Shown one piece after another: positions 42,770 to 52,386 of a DNA stretch of 64,000 bases; position 1 is the stretch's first letter; the number at the start of each line of letters is the position of its first letter. This stretch comes from Lachnospiraceae bacterium AC2012. GTDB taxonomy: Bacteria; Bacillota; Clostridia; Lachnospirales; Lachnospiraceae. The notes beneath the pieces are model-generated. The model did not search any database, was not told where the DNA came from, and saw nothing but the letters and a program-made list of their open reading frames with translations. Both the position numbers and the translations under genes were made by a program. Where the stretch lies: assembly GCA_000702525.1 (NCBI GenBank), contig JNIN01000001.1:1364001-1428000 (forward strand), given 5' to 3'.

Positions 42770-44638
42770 CTATTCTGCCTCTTCTACGGCTACACCTCTA
42801 CCTTCTTTTTCTGGAGCTGCTCCTTCTGGAAACAAAGCTTCGAATTCATCTCTGCCAATTTTCTCCTTTTCTAAAAGAATTGCAGCGGATTTATGGAGAA
42901 TATCAATATTCTCTTTCAAAATTCTCTCCGCTTCGGCATAACATTCTGTAATAATACGTTTTACTTCACTATCGATTTGTGATGCTGTACTCTCGCCATA
43001 ACCTCTGTCATGTGCAAGGTCCTTGCCAAGGAATACATCATCGTCATCGGCATTGTAATTAATTGGTCCAACATCCGCAGACATACCGTACTTTGTAACC
43101 ATCGCACGTGCTGTAGCAGTTGCCTGCTTAATATCCTGCGATGCACCGGTTGTAATATCGCCAAAAATCAAATCCTCTGCGATACGTCCACCCATGGACA
43201 CCTCGATATCCTGGAGCATCTTCGATTTCGTAATAAACATCTCGTCCTTCTCAGGTAACGGCATCGTATAACCTGCTGCCGACGCACCTGTAGGAATAAT
43301 CGAAACACTGTAAACAGGTCCCACATCCGGAAGCAGATGGAATAAAATCGCATGTCCCGATTCATGGTACGCTGTAATCTTACGTTCTTTTTCGGAAATG
43401 ATACGGCTCTTCTTCTCCTGACCAAGTCCTACCTTCACAAAGGACTGCTTCACATCCTTCATCTGGATAAAGGAACGATCTTCCTTTGCCGCAAGGATAG
43501 CAGCTTCATTCAAGAGGTTTTCCAAGTCCGCACCGGTAAATCCTGCCGTTGTCTGTGCAATCTGCTTCAAATCCACATCATCACCAAGTGATTTATTCTT
43601 GGCATGCACATTCAGGATCTCTTCTCGTCCACCAATATCTGGTCGACCCACAAATACCTTACGATCAAAACGTCCCGGACGCATAATCGCAGGGTCCAAA
43701 ATATCTACACGGTTTGTCGCAGCCATGACGATGATACCCTCATTTGCTCCGAAACCGTCCATTTCTACCAGCATCTGATTCAATGTCTGCTCACGTTCAT
43801 CGTGGCTTCCACCAAGTCCGGCACCACGCTTTCTTGCAACCGCATCAATCTCATCGATAAATACAATACAAGGAGCATTCTTCTTCGCCTCAGAGAACAA
43901 ATCTCTGACACGGCTGGCACCGACACCGACAAACATCTCGACAAAGTCAGAACCGGAAATACTAAAGAACGGAACACCCGCTTCCCCGGCAACCGCCTTG
44001 GCAAGCAAGGTCTTACCGGTACCCGGAGGGCCCACAAGGATGACACCCTTTGGAATACGCGCACCGACATTCGTATACTTTGCAGGATCTTTCAGGAAAT
44101 CCACGACTTCTTCGAGTTCTTCCTTCTCTTCCTTTAATCCTGCTACATCCTCAAATCTTGTCTTTACTTTATCTCCCGTCGTCATCTGTGCACGGCTCTT
44201 GCCGAAATTCATCATACGACCACCTGCGCCACCGCTTGCCGCAGCATTCTGCGCATTCATAAAACTGACAAATAAGATAAAGAATAATGCACCAATCAGT
44301 AGCATTGGCAGCAACCATTCCATCCATTTATCATGTGGAACATCTTCCAAAAGATACGTCACACCCGCTTCCGTTAATTGTTCTTCCGACTTCGTAACGT
44401 CAGAGGTATGCATCAAGTAGGTCTCTCCACCTTTGATTGTGATTTTCAATGTACCCGTTGGAACTTCCGCATTCGGTTCGATGGTTACAGAGGAAATCGT
44501 CCCCTTCTCTAACGCACTCTCAAACTGCGCCTGTGTGTATGTTGGTTCTGTTCTTTCTGTATAGAGGTACCACATCGCTACAAATAAGGCGATGATAATA
44601 AGATAAACCCCAATACTTCCTCTTCTACGTTGTTTCAA
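42770..44638 (-). CDS. ftsH: ATP-dependent zinc metalloprotease FtsH
   Basis: Membrane AAA+ protease that degrades misfolded membrane and regulatory proteins. The 622-residue protein has TM1 (~9-27), an external domain, TM2 (~108-129, [16 protein letters not shown]), Walker [12 protein letters not shown] (~204), Walker [13 protein letters not shown], the SRH region and the zinc site [12 protein letters not shown] (~425). Last gene of the tilS-hpt-ftsH operon, 14 nt after hpt. Confidence 0.96.
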   Translation of the reverse strand: MKQRRRGSIGVYLIIIALFVAMWYLYTERTEPTYTQAQFESALEKGTISSVTIEPNAEVPTGTLKITIKGGETYLMHTSDVTKSEEQLTEAGVTYLLEDVPHDKWMEWLLPMLLIGALFFILFVSFMNAQNAAASGGAGGRMMNFGKSRAQMTTGDKVKTRFEDVAGLKEEKEELEEVVDFLKDPAKYTNVGARIPKGVILVGPPGTGKTLLAKAVAGEAGVPFFSISGSDFVEMFVGVGASRVRDLFSEAKKNAPCIVFIDEIDAVARKRGAGLGGSHDEREQTLNQMLVEMDGFGANEGIIVMAATNRVDILDPAIMRPGRFDRKVFVGRPDIGGREEILNVHAKNKSLGDDVDLKQIAQTTAGFTGADLENLLNEAAILAAKEDRSFIQMKDVKQSFVKVGLGQEKKSRIISEKERKITAYHESGHAILFHLLPDVGPVYSVSIIPTGASAAGYTMPLPEKDEMFITKSKMLQDIEVSMGGRIAEDLIFGDITTGASQDIKQATATARAMVTKYGMSADVGPINYNADDDDVFLGKDLAHDRGYGESTASQIDSEVKRIITECYAEAERILKENIDILHKSAAILLEKEKIGRDEFEALFPEGAAPEKEGRGVAVEEAE

Positions 44639-44652
44639 AACTCATTCTCCTT

Positions 44653-45177
44653 TTATACGTTTTCTACCACTCCGATATATGGCAGATTTCTATATCTCTG
44701 GTCATAATCAAGACCATACCCCACTACAAACTCGTCCGGAATCGTAAATCCAGTGTAATCCACCTTCACATCTACTTCTCTTCGGTCCGGCTTATCGAGC
44801 ATTGTACAGAGCGTAATACTCTTAGCCCCCTTATCTTTGAAATAATCTAATAAGAAGTTTAAAGTATTACCACTATCAATAATATCTTCGGCAACGACAA
44901 CATTTCTACCCTTAGGGTCGAAGTCTAATTCCTTTGTAATCTTTACAACACCGCTGGAAACCGTACCGCTACCATAACTTGAAGTAGCCATGAAATCCAC
45001 TACAACAGGAACCGTAATTCTCTTCGCTAATTCTGTTGCGAAAAATGCCGCACCCTTCAAAACGCAAACAAGATATACTTCTTCACCTTCAAAATCCTTG
45101 CTGATTGCTTCCCCAAGTTCTTTGATACGTCTTGTTAACTCTTCTTCCGGGATCATTACTCTGATATTTTCACTCAT
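44653..45177 (-). CDS. hpt: Hypoxanthine phosphoribosyltransferase
   Basis: Salvages hypoxanthine and guanine with PRPP. The 174-residue protein has the PRPP motif VVVAEDIIDSGNTLN (~residue 98) and the N-terminal loop YLVCVLKGAAFFATEL (~residue 35) and C-terminal VDYTGFTIPDEFVVGYGLDY. Normal length. It starts 3 nt before the tilS stop boundary (gap of 3 nt) as in most Firmicutes, where TilS, HprT and FtsH are co-transcribed. Confidence 0.95.
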   Translation of the reverse strand: MSENIRVMIPEEELTRRIKELGEAISKDFEGEEVYLVCVLKGAAFFATELAKRITVPVVVDFMATSSYGSGTVSSGVVKITKELDFDPKGRNVVVAEDIIDSGNTLNFLLDYFKDKGAKSITLCTMLDKPDRREVDVKVDYTGFTIPDEFVVGYGLDYDQRYRNLPYIGVVENV

Positions 45178-45180
45178 CTC

Positions 45181-46635
45181 TTAAGAATTCCTCCAAATTT
45201 CTATTTTAATAATTCGTTTTGTATGATTATCTACTTTGTATTTTTCACTCATCCGATCCCCGATAATCCACATGATATTCTGTCCATCCGATAGGAGAAT
45301 CAGATTATCTCGCCATTCTCTCGGGATCTTTGCATCAATCAGATAATCCTTCAATTTCTTCGAACCGTGCTTCATCACTGCGATGCGATCGCCCGTGCAA
45401 CGATTTCGAAATTGAATAATATCTTGAATTTTATCATAATCAAAGCATTTCGTATATGTCATTTCTTTGATTTTCGGGCTTTCCTCAGGATTTCTCTCTA
45501 CCAATTCCAATTTCACCTGATATCCATCAAACGAAAGCTCCATCCGCTGTCCCATTTCCAATGCTGGAAATGTTACTGCTTCCTCAAATCGGTGCTGTGG
45601 AATCCTCTGTTTTGCATCCGCTGTCGACAGTTCCTGTCCACATACAAGTGTTGCATGCTCCGTTCCCTCTGGTAGATAGCGCAGCGCCTCATATCCACGA
45701 ACAACGCTCGCATAGGGAAGCGAAATGGACTTCCCTACCTCCTTCGATAGAAGCGAAACTAAAGCATCTATGTGAACCTGGCCAATATCTTTGGCATGCG
45801 TACTATGCTTACGCACCCACTCATGAATCACTTCTCCTTGCAGATATTCCTCCATGTTTCGAACCCGATCACAAAGCAACTCGCCTTTCGGATTCATTGC
45901 CCGCTGCAATTCCTTCTGCACATGCCGATAGTGTTCCTTTAATAGGGGCCGAAGCAAATCCATCGAGCGCATCATATGAGAGATTGCTTCCGGATTGACC
46001 TCTTCTAAGACCGGTAGCACCTGGTGTCGAATCTTATTTCTCGCATATGTAAGTTCCTGATTCGTAGAATCCGTGCGATAATCCTGCTGCAACTCCGCCA
46101 GATACTGTACGATATCGTCTCGTGTTGCAAATAATAAAGGTCGACAAATTCGCCCTTTCACTGGCGGCATACCAATAAAGCCTCGTAGACCACTGCCCCT
46201 CGACAACTGAAAGAGCATCGTCTCCACATTATCACAACCATGATGAGCGACTACAATCTTCTGCTGATTTTCTGTCGCAAGTTCCCGGAATTTCTGGTAC
46301 CGAAGAATCCTTGCTCCCTCTTCCACGGACAGTCCCCGTTCTTTTGCATAGCCAAGTGCATCCACGGAATACGTTTTGCACAAAACTCCTAAGTTTCTAC
46401 ATAGGTTTTCCACAAACTCCGCATCTTCTACACTTTCCTGTCCACGAATTCCATGCTCGATATGGCAAACTTCCATCTGATAATCTGCGTTCCATCTCTC
46501 AGAAATGGAACGAAGCGCCCGCAGTAACGCAACGGAATCTGCACCACCGGAAACGGCCAATAGCAATCGGTCGCCAGCCTGGAAGATCTCTTCCGTATCT
46601 ATATAGTTTTTTAATCTCTCTTCAAAATCTGTCAT
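45181..46635 (-). CDS. tilS: tRNA(Ile)-lysidine synthase
   Basis: Converts the C34 of the CAU anticodon of one tRNA-Ile to lysidine so that it reads AUA. The 484-residue protein has the ATP loop AVSGGADSVALLRAL (~residue 27), HIEHGIRGQESVEDAEFV, and HHGCDNVETMLFQLSRGSG, plus the C-terminal TilS substrate-binding domains (GDRIAVMKHGSKKLKDYLID). Start at 46635 follows TTAGGGAAATGT; a longer reading to 46683 overlaps the upstream terminator. Confidence 0.94.
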   Translation of the reverse strand: MTDFEERLKNYIDTEEIFQAGDRLLLAVSGGADSVALLRALRSISERWNADYQMEVCHIEHGIRGQESVEDAEFVENLCRNLGVLCKTYSVDALGYAKERGLSVEEGARILRYQKFRELATENQQKIVVAHHGCDNVETMLFQLSRGSGLRGFIGMPPVKGRICRPLLFATRDDIVQYLAELQQDYRTDSTNQELTYARNKIRHQVLPVLEEVNPEAISHMMRSMDLLRPLLKEHYRHVQKELQRAMNPKGELLCDRVRNMEEYLQGEVIHEWVRKHSTHAKDIGQVHIDALVSLLSKEVGKSISLPYASVVRGYEALRYLPEGTEHATLVCGQELSTADAKQRIPQHRFEEAVTFPALEMGQRMELSFDGYQVKLELVERNPEESPKIKEMTYTKCFDYDKIQDIIQFRNRCTGDRIAVMKHGSKKLKDYLIDAKIPREWRDNLILLSDGQNIMWIIGDRMSEKYKVDNHTKRIIKIEIWRNS

Positions 46636-46653
46636 ACATTTCCCTAAAACACA

Positions 46654-46678
46654 AAAGGAGACCTCGTTAGAGATCTCC
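46654..46678 (-). terminator. Terminator between divIC and tilS
   Basis: Nine-base arms 46658-46666 and 46670-46678 with a 3-nt loop, followed by TTTTG on the minus strand. The short stem may let some transcription through to tilS. Confidence 0.65.
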
Positions 46679-46695
46679 AACAAACCTATCTCTGA

Positions 46696-46998
46696 CTAAT
46701 CTTCCTCGCGGAATATGATTTCATTACCATGAACCAATCCTAGCTTACTCTGTGCCTCGTCTTCGATATATTCATCTGACTGTGTGTACTGCTCATATTC
46801 TTCTAATTCTTCTTCTCTCTTTTGCTGCTCTTCTAATTCTTCCTGCGCTTTTGCTTCCTGCTCTTCATAATATTCATGCTTCTGATATAAACGCATCATC
46901 TGCACACTCATTACAACGATTAGAAAAACTACAAGTAACAAAAGAAACGGTTTCTTATTCCCTTTTCTTCTTCTCCTTGTACTCTTGGTAGTTCTCAT
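46696..46998 (-). CDS. divIC: Septum formation initiator, DivIC/FtsB family
   Basis: A 100-residue divisome protein: basic cytoplasmic start (MRTTKSTRRRRKGNKK), one membrane helix (~17-38), then a Glu/Gln-rich extracellular coiled coil (EYYEEQEAKAQEELEEQQKR) and the family end KLGLVHGNEIIFRE. It forms a complex with FtsL-type partners. The ATG at 46998 follows AGGAAGG; a TTG two codons earlier is less likely. It lies 11 nt after rqcP; in spore formers yabP and yabQ lie between them and spoIIE after divIC, but they are missing here. Confidence 0.88.
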   Translation of the reverse strand: MRTTKSTRRRRKGNKKPFLLLLVVFLIVVMSVQMMRLYQKHEYYEEQEAKAQEELEEQQKREEELEEYEQYTQSDEYIEDEAQSKLGLVHGNEIIFREED

Positions 46999-47009
46999 AC
47001 TCAACCTTC

Positions 47010-47249
47010 CTACAGATATTTAAAAAGTTCTCCCGCTTCCTCTTTCTTCGTCGTCTCTTTCAGTGTCAAAACTTCGGCGCGAACGGTCTTATTACCAAAT
47101 GCAATTTCGATAATATCTCCCGGCTTCACCTTAGTTGAAGCCTTTGCCACCGTATCATTCACTTTCACTCGACCTGCATCGCAAGCTTCATTTGCAACGG
47201 TTCTACGTTTAATCAAACGTGACACTTTTAAAAATTTATCTAAACGCAT
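47010..47249 (-). CDS. rqcP: S4-domain RNA-binding protein RqcP
   Basis: A 79-residue S4 protein (YabO family): MRLDKFLKVSRLIKRRTVAN, ACDAGRVKVNDTVAKASTKV and GDIIEIAFG. In B. subtilis RqcP (YabO) acts with RqcH on stalled 50S subunits in ribosome-associated quality control, adding poly-alanine tails. Gene order hup-rqcP-divIC is the usual one. Confidence 0.9.
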   Translation of the reverse strand: MRLDKFLKVSRLIKRRTVANEACDAGRVKVNDTVAKASTKVKPGDIIEIAFGNKTVRAEVLTLKETTKKEEAGELFKYL

Positions 47250-47316
47250 GCTATTCTCCTCGAAATCTATCTCTATAATACACCTATTATAAGGGTTTTT
47301 GTATATTTTTCAAATG

Positions 47317-47344
47317 AAAAAAGGACCTCATTACGAGGTCCTTT
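47317..47344 (-). terminator. Terminator after hup
   Basis: Ten-base perfect arms 47320-47329 and 47335-47344, 5-nt loop, and a T-run on the minus strand. Confidence 0.85.
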
Positions 47345-47375
47345 ACATTCTTATAACCTATGTAACAAGTTTTTA

Positions 47376-47651
47376 TTACTTGTTTACAACATCCTTTAAA
47401 GCCTTACCAGCTTTGAACTTAGGTGCCTTAGATGCAGGAATCTTCATCTCTTTTCCTGTCTGAGGGTTTCTACCTGTTCTAGCTGCTCTCTCAGATACTT
47501 CGAAAGTACCAAATCCAACTAACTGGATTTTCTCACCCTTCTTAAGTTCCTCAGAAACAACTTCTGTGAAAGCCTTTAATGCTGCTTCAGCATCCTTCTT
47601 CTGAAGTCCAGCTTTGTTCGCCATAGCTGCTACTAATTCTGATTTGTTCAT
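47376..47651 (-). CDS. hup: HU family DNA-binding protein
   Basis: A 91-residue histone-like protein, with [20 protein letters not shown] at the start and the DNA-intercalating arm [20 protein letters not shown]. Exact family length, single-gene transcript with AGGAGGAAG ribosome binding site and its own terminator. Confidence 0.96.
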   Translation of the reverse strand: MNKSELVAAMANKAGLQKKDAEAALKAFTEVVSEELKKGEKIQLVGFGTFEVSERAARTGRNPQTGKEMKIPASKAPKFKAGKALKDVVNK

Positions 47652-47761
47652 GTCTAACTTCCTCCTCTGGAATTATATAATTATATAACTTTCTATTGTT
47701 TGAGGGCTCCCCTAAAACAACTAACTAAATAGTAATCGTTTTACAAAACCATGTCAATCAA

Positions 47762-47785
47762 AAAACCTTAATTTTTAAGGGTTTT
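47762..47785 (-). terminator. Terminator after the PEGA lipoprotein gene
   Basis: AAAACCTTAA and TTAAGGGTTTT arms (47762-47771, 47775-47785) with T6 on the minus strand. Confidence 0.65.
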
Positions 47786-47862
47786 CGCGCTTTTTTGTGT
47801 AAATTATTACAATTTTATTACGCATCTTTGTACAATTCTTTTAAGAAAATCCTGTTTTTATT

Positions 47863-49119
47863 CTAATCGGACCCTAACAAGCTACTTAATGTAGACGATA
47901 ATGTTGTTAGGTAATCCACATCGGAGTTCGAATTATTCGTTGTTGAACTATTCGAATTTGTATTATTCGTTGTATTCGAACTGCTTGTACTCGAACTATT
48001 ATTTGAACTACTTGTATTCGAACTTGAACTGCTTGAACTAGAAGAACTACTAGAACTTGTCGAGCTATCCGTACTTGTTGTATCTTCCTCCGAGAGTTCC
48101 AGTACAATCTCCGCCTTTGCGGAATTAACATACAGTGTCTTATTCCATGACTCATATCCTTCCGCAACGACCTGCAGCGTATGTTCTCCATACGTAACCT
48201 GGCGAACCTCTCCAACTGCCATCTGGGAACCGTCCAGATAGATGCTGGCTCCCGCAACAGAAGTTGTAAAGGACAATTCACAATACTGCGGACCTTCGCC
48301 CTTCAAGTCTTCCATATTAACAACCGTCTCAACATTTCTAGTAACTGTGTACTCTGCCGAACCGCCCCAGCCATCATTCGCTGCGGTAACGGTATACGTC
48401 CCCTCTGGAACTTCGATTACCAGTCCATCGGATACCCTGGTGAAAATCCTGCTGCCAATCTGAATCATACTACCATCAAACACTTCTGTATTCATAAATT
48501 TTATGGTTCCACATCCCGTTGTCACAACCACACTCAAAATTGTTTTATCCACTCCCGTAACACGAAGCGTATCATTGGCACCAACCAGATCCAGTGCCGA
48601 CACTGTATCACCTGAAAATGTTACCGTCTTGTCTGTCAATTTATAATTTGTACTTCCAATGGTCATCAGATTTCTGGATTGATCGATGCTATAATTCGTC
48701 ACTTCCTCATTCGTCCATGTCGAATCACTCATACGAACCTCCGTCAACACACCCGATGTTGCACGATTCGTGATTTCAACCGGTGTTCCCACCGTAAAAT
48801 TCGACCAGGCAGAAGAATTGCCGTAGGAATCAAGAAAACGTGTCACCAGATTATAAGGATAACGGAATATATTACCGGTAGCGGTCGAATACAGTGTCAG
48901 AGTCTCCTCCTGCGTATCCATCGCCTCTATGATATAGACCACATCATCTGCATCACTACCCTCTGTATCCGTATCCTCCGAATCACTGGTCTTGCTTTCC
49001 GTCGCTGTGTTATCTCCACCAACGACCAGTTCTCCTTCCGCCTTTCCACAGGCCGTAAGAAGTATCGGTAACATCAGCAGTAATGCCAACCAGCTCCTTT
49101 TCATCGCTTTCCATCTCAT
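47863..49119 (-). CDS. PEGA-domain lipoprotein with Ser/Asn-rich tail
   Basis: A 418-residue exported protein. The signal peptide has a lipobox LLTACGK (Cys ~24), followed by an acidic Ser/Thr linker, a beta-rich region (~60-270; one PEGA-like strand GLVIEVPEGTYTVTA) and a clear PEGA domain at ~280-345 (ASIYLDGSQMAVGEVRQVTY, HTLQVVAEGYESWNKTL). The last ~70 residues are runs of Ser, Asn and Thr, a wall-spanning linker type, ending in LTTLSSTLSSLL. Its ATG overlaps the cca stop (ATGA), so translation is coupled. Role unknown; surface anchoring is inferred. Confidence 0.8.
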   Translation of the reverse strand: MRWKAMKRSWLALLLMLPILLTACGKAEGELVVGGDNTATESKTSDSEDTDTEGSDADDVVYIIEAMDTQEETLTLYSTATGNIFRYPYNLVTRFLDSYGNSSAWSNFTVGTPVEITNRATSGVLTEVRMSDSTWTNEEVTNYSIDQSRNLMTIGSTNYKLTDKTVTFSGDTVSALDLVGANDTLRVTGVDKTILSVVVTTGCGTIKFMNTEVFDGSMIQIGSRIFTRVSDGLVIEVPEGTYTVTAANDGWGGSAEYTVTRNVETVVNMEDLKGEGPQYCELSFTTSVAGASIYLDGSQMAVGEVRQVTYGEHTLQVVAEGYESWNKTLYVNSAKAEIVLELSEEDTTSTDSSTSSSSSSSSSSSSSNTSSSNNSSSTSSSNTTNNTNSNSSTTNNSNSDVDYLTTLSSTLSSLLGSD

Positions 49120-50447
49120 AACAACTCTCCTCTGGTGATCTCAAGTAATCGCTCTCTGGTATTCTCCTCCGGATTGTCCAAAACATGCGCCAACAACCGT
49201 TTCAAAGTCTCACCCAAAACCGGCCCGCGTTCCACGCCCAGCGCCATCAAATCCTGTCCATTCACCGCAAGATCCTTCATCGTAAGCGGATCCTTCCGTT
49301 CCATAATTTCCTGATAAATCGCTTCAAACCGGTCGATTGCCTCTAATTTCTCACGTCGCATATACTCGCTCTGTCCCAGCGTATCCGCTCTCTTTAAGGT
49401 GAATAACTCTGGAAATGCATCCGCACCGATCTCTGAAAGCGCCCAGCGAATCGCACGCTCATCCAATTCCGGGCGTTCATCGTGATAACGCACAAAGGTC
49501 TGCACACGCTTCATCGTATCGTTATCAAATTTCAATCTTCGTAGGATTTCTCTTGCCATCTCCTTACCACGAACCGGATGCCCGTCAAAGTGATCATTTC
49601 CCTCGGCATCTGTTGTCTTGCACTCCGGTTTTGCGATATCGTGAAGTAGGGCAGAGAGACGTAACACACGATCTGCAGGAACATTTCCAAGAACACGAAT
49701 CGTATGCTCACCCACAGTATACGCATGGTGGATGGTATGCTGCTCTGTCACCATGCAGAGGTCCCACTCCGGAAGGAAAACCGCTGTAAGTCCCAGTTCA
49801 TACAGGTCACGCATTAGGTGCGGATGATCCGAAAGAAGAAGTTTCACAAGCTCTACCTGGATTCTCTCCGCACTGACCTTCGCCAGGGTTGGAGCGAGTT
49901 CCCGCGCCGCTTCTCTCGTTGCTTCTTCAATTTCAAATCCAAGCTGCGCTGCAAAACGAACCGCGCGCATCATTCGAAGTGCATCTTCGGTAAAGCGCTG
50001 CTTCGGATCCCCTACGCAACGGATGATTCCACGCTCCAAATCACCAATCCCATCGAATTCATCAACCAAACCATGACTGTCATTATAAGCCATCGCATTG
50101 ATCGTAAAGTCACGTCGTTTCAAATCCTCCAGAAGATTCGGTGTAAATAACACTTCCTTTGGATGTCTGCCATCCTCATATTCGCCATCGATTCGATACG
50201 TCGTCACTTCATATCCCACATGATGCAAAAGTACGGTTACCGTTCCATGCTGAATTCCGGTATCGATTGTACTTTTAAATAACGCCTTTACCTGCTCCGG
50301 CTTCGCGGAAGTCGTGATATCCCAATCCGCAGGATCTTTGCCTAAGATACTATCGCGGACACATCCGCCAACCGCATAGGCCTCAAATCCATGTTCCTCC
50401 AGCGTATCTATAATATTTTTAACGTCTTCTGGTAACTTTATCTTCAT
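49116..50447 (-). CDS. cca: CCA tRNA nucleotidyltransferase
   Basis: Adds or repairs the 3' CCA of tRNAs; essential here because the tRNA genes in the window do not encode CCA. The 443-residue protein has the nucleotidyltransferase motif AVGGCVRDSILGKDPADWDI (~residue 20), the RRDFTINAMAY and DALRMMRAVRFAAQLGF blocks, and an added HD domain (RLSALLHDIAKPECK, ~residue 250). The ATG at 50447 is used; a TTG one codon earlier is the alternative. It follows rluA by 6 nt. Confidence 0.94.
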   Translation of the reverse strand: MKIKLPEDVKNIIDTLEEHGFEAYAVGGCVRDSILGKDPADWDITTSAKPEQVKALFKSTIDTGIQHGTVTVLLHHVGYEVTTYRIDGEYEDGRHPKEVLFTPNLLEDLKRRDFTINAMAYNDSHGLVDEFDGIGDLERGIIRCVGDPKQRFTEDALRMMRAVRFAAQLGFEIEEATREAARELAPTLAKVSAERIQVELVKLLLSDHPHLMRDLYELGLTAVFLPEWDLCMVTEQHTIHHAYTVGEHTIRVLGNVPADRVLRLSALLHDIAKPECKTTDAEGNDHFDGHPVRGKEMAREILRRLKFDNDTMKRVQTFVRYHDERPELDERAIRWALSEIGADAFPELFTLKRADTLGQSEYMRREKLEAIDRFEAIYQEIMERKDPLTMKDLAVNGQDLMALGVERGPVLGETLKRLLAHVLDNPEENTRERLLEITRGELL

Positions 50448-50453
50448 CAAAAA

Positions 50454-51137
50454 CTATCGTTCCTCTTTCTTCCTATGCGACTGAATCGCTTCAAATTCCT
50501 GAAATCTATCGCCACGAGGCATCACTTCAAATTCTACTTTCTTTCCGGTTCGCGGATGCGAAAATCCAACCTTATAAGAGGCCAGACACAGTCCCCCATT
50601 CTCATCGCCACCGTATTTTCGGTCTCCCAGAATCGGCGCATCCTGATTCGCGAGCTGACAACGAATCTGATGGAAACGTCCCGTCTCGAGTGCAATTTCA
50701 AGCAGGCGCATCTCCTCCTTCGCTTCCACCTCACGATAACGAAGTCTCGCCAATTTACTATCTCTGTCCGCCTTCGTTGCAACGCGCGCCATCTGATTTT
50801 TTGTATCCTTGAGAAGATAGTCCTCCAAGACTCCTTCGGACTCCAGATTCTCCGCTGTCACAATACAAAGATAGTATTTCTCTATCGAATGATTCTGCAC
50901 CTGCGCCGATAGATTTGCAGCCGCTCTTTTATTCTTCGCAAATACCACCAGTCCCTCTACCGGCTGATCCAGTCGATTTATGACACCAATATAGGAATCC
51001 TGCCCTTCCGATGCACGCATATTTCTAAGGTAACTAATCATATCCGGACGCATAACGGATGCCGTCTGAGTCGCCATCCCCATTGGTTTATAACAGATAT
51101 ACAGATCTTGATCCTCATATATAATTTCCGGATTCAT
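50454..51137 (-). CDS. RluA-family RNA pseudouridine synthase
   Basis: Isomerises uridine in rRNA or tRNA. The 227-residue protein has the catalytic GVINRLDQPVEGLVVFAKN (~residue 55) and the KTGRFHQIRCQLA-like ETGRFHQIRCQLAN block (~residue 150). It lacks an S4 domain. GTGAGGG precedes the start. Which of the RluA-type targets it uses is not clear. Confidence 0.9.
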   Translation of the reverse strand: MNPEIIYEDQDLYICYKPMGMATQTASVMRPDMISYLRNMRASEGQDSYIGVINRLDQPVEGLVVFAKNKRAAANLSAQVQNHSIEKYYLCIVTAENLESEGVLEDYLLKDTKNQMARVATKADRDSKLARLRYREVEAKEEMRLLEIALETGRFHQIRCQLANQDAPILGDRKYGGDENGGLCLASYKVGFSHPRTGKKVEFEVMPRGDRFQEFEAIQSHRKKEER

Positions 51138-51167
51138 AAGTTTCCCTCACTCTCTAAAATTTCCAAA

Positions 51168-52265
51168 CTATACTTTAACATATCTATGCGCCTGTGTGTT
51201 ATTTTCAAACATCTTCCGCGCCACATCAAGTGCGACCGTAGACACATACTCTTCTGCCTTTAAAGCTTCAAATGCTTCCTTCTCTTCCGCAGTCAAACTA
51301 TCATGTAGTTCTCCAATCACAAAGTGATTCAATCGATTGCAGAGATCCATCAGCTCCTGATAATCCGTCACATAATCCAGCAGACATGGTAACCCTTGCT
51401 TCTTCTCCAGCCCCGCGATTGCCATCACTTCCATGCAGAGATGTAATTCTCCCGTAATATCCGACGCCTCCATCATGATATCCGGGCGCTTGCTACAACA
51501 CTCCAGGAAATATTTCTTCGCGCCATCCAAATCGGATACCTGAAAATATTTCGCAATCTCACGTTTGATCTCCGTGATCTCTGCCTTCTCTGCAATCATG
51601 CCGACCTTGCATTCCTTCACCTTTAATCCTCTGGCAACGACATAAACATAGAATAAAAATTCCGAAAGAAAACCAAAGATTCTCCGGTGATAACTATCCG
51701 GTTCATCAATCTCGATGTTCCGTTCCATTTCAAATAAAATCGAAAACAGCCAATTACAATAATCGTCATATACGCGTTTTGATGCAATCATCATATTGCC
51801 GAAATACGTATGTTTCTCATGCACCAGTTTCTCATATACCGGATAATCTTCCGGAACCACGCGGCGAAGTACCTTCTCTAATTCCTTTAGATAATAGATC
51901 TTATGATTCTCGCCGAACCCTTCATAATAACTGTAATTCAAATCCAGATTCTTGGTCGTAATCACATCATAGTTCTGCAGTAGTTCCTGAATCTCAGGTT
52001 CTGTAAAAATCGCGCCGTGATCATTTAATAGATATCTACGATAATGGCACGTACCTACAATGTCCGAAGCCGTATCATTTTTCCAAATCCAATAAAGACC
52101 TGTGAGTTCACTGTAATATCCATTCGCATAGGAGATATGATCTCCCGTATTATCCCCTAGGTATCCCAGGTCCTCCTGCAATTCTCGACCGACTTGCAGC
52201 GGGACATAGAGCTCGTCCGGCGGTGGATTAAATTTCTTGTGTGTACAGACATAGATTTTTGTCAT
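51168..52265 (-). CDS. DUF4422 protein, probable glycosyltransferase
   Basis: A 365-residue protein of the DUF4422 family: KIYVCTHKKFNPPPDELYVP at the start, LGDNTGDHISYANGYYSELT, GLYWIWKN and GTCHYRRYL (~residue 75), then YFGNMMIASKRVYDDYCNWL and the RIFGFLSEFLFYVYV block. Members are found in capsule and polysaccharide gene sets and are taken as GT-A-like transferases. Unusually, this copy is solitary and has an extra C-terminal helical part (~270-365). Function beyond the family call is not known. Confidence 0.78.
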   Translation of the reverse strand: MTKIYVCTHKKFNPPPDELYVPLQVGRELQEDLGYLGDNTGDHISYANGYYSELTGLYWIWKNDTASDIVGTCHYRRYLLNDHGAIFTEPEIQELLQNYDVITTKNLDLNYSYYEGFGENHKIYYLKELEKVLRRVVPEDYPVYEKLVHEKHTYFGNMMIASKRVYDDYCNWLFSILFEMERNIEIDEPDSYHRRIFGFLSEFLFYVYVVARGLKVKECKVGMIAEKAEITEIKREIAKYFQVSDLDGAKKYFLECCSKRPDIMMEASDITGELHLCMEVMAIAGLEKKQGLPCLLDYVTDYQELMDLCNRLNHFVIGELHDSLTAEEKEAFEALKAEEYVSTVALDVARKMFENNTQAHRYVKV

Positions 52266-52335
52266 ATGCTAACTCTCATCCTTCTCTTATCATTCCTATG
52301 ATCCAGTTCGTACGTATGCCAAATGATACAACACG

Positions 52336-52366
52336 AAAAACAGGGGAATCCTCATCGGACTCCCCC
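52336..52366 (-). terminator. Terminator after the response regulator gene
   Basis: Ten-bp stem with wobbles, arms 52342-52351 and 52357-52366, followed by TTTTT on the minus strand. Confidence 0.75.
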
Positions 52367-52386
52367 GTCGTTTGCCTACGTAATCT

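Noticed and set aside
42612-42951. Plus-strand frames overlapping the 3' end of ftsH
   Set aside because: They lie mostly antisense to ftsH, and the ftsH frame has full family conservation.
47863-48080. Frameshift or assembly error at the Ser/Asn-rich end of the PEGA lipoprotein
   Set aside because: The frame stays open with consistent TCx/AAx codons and a sensible end before a terminator; low-complexity linkers of this kind are common in surface proteins.
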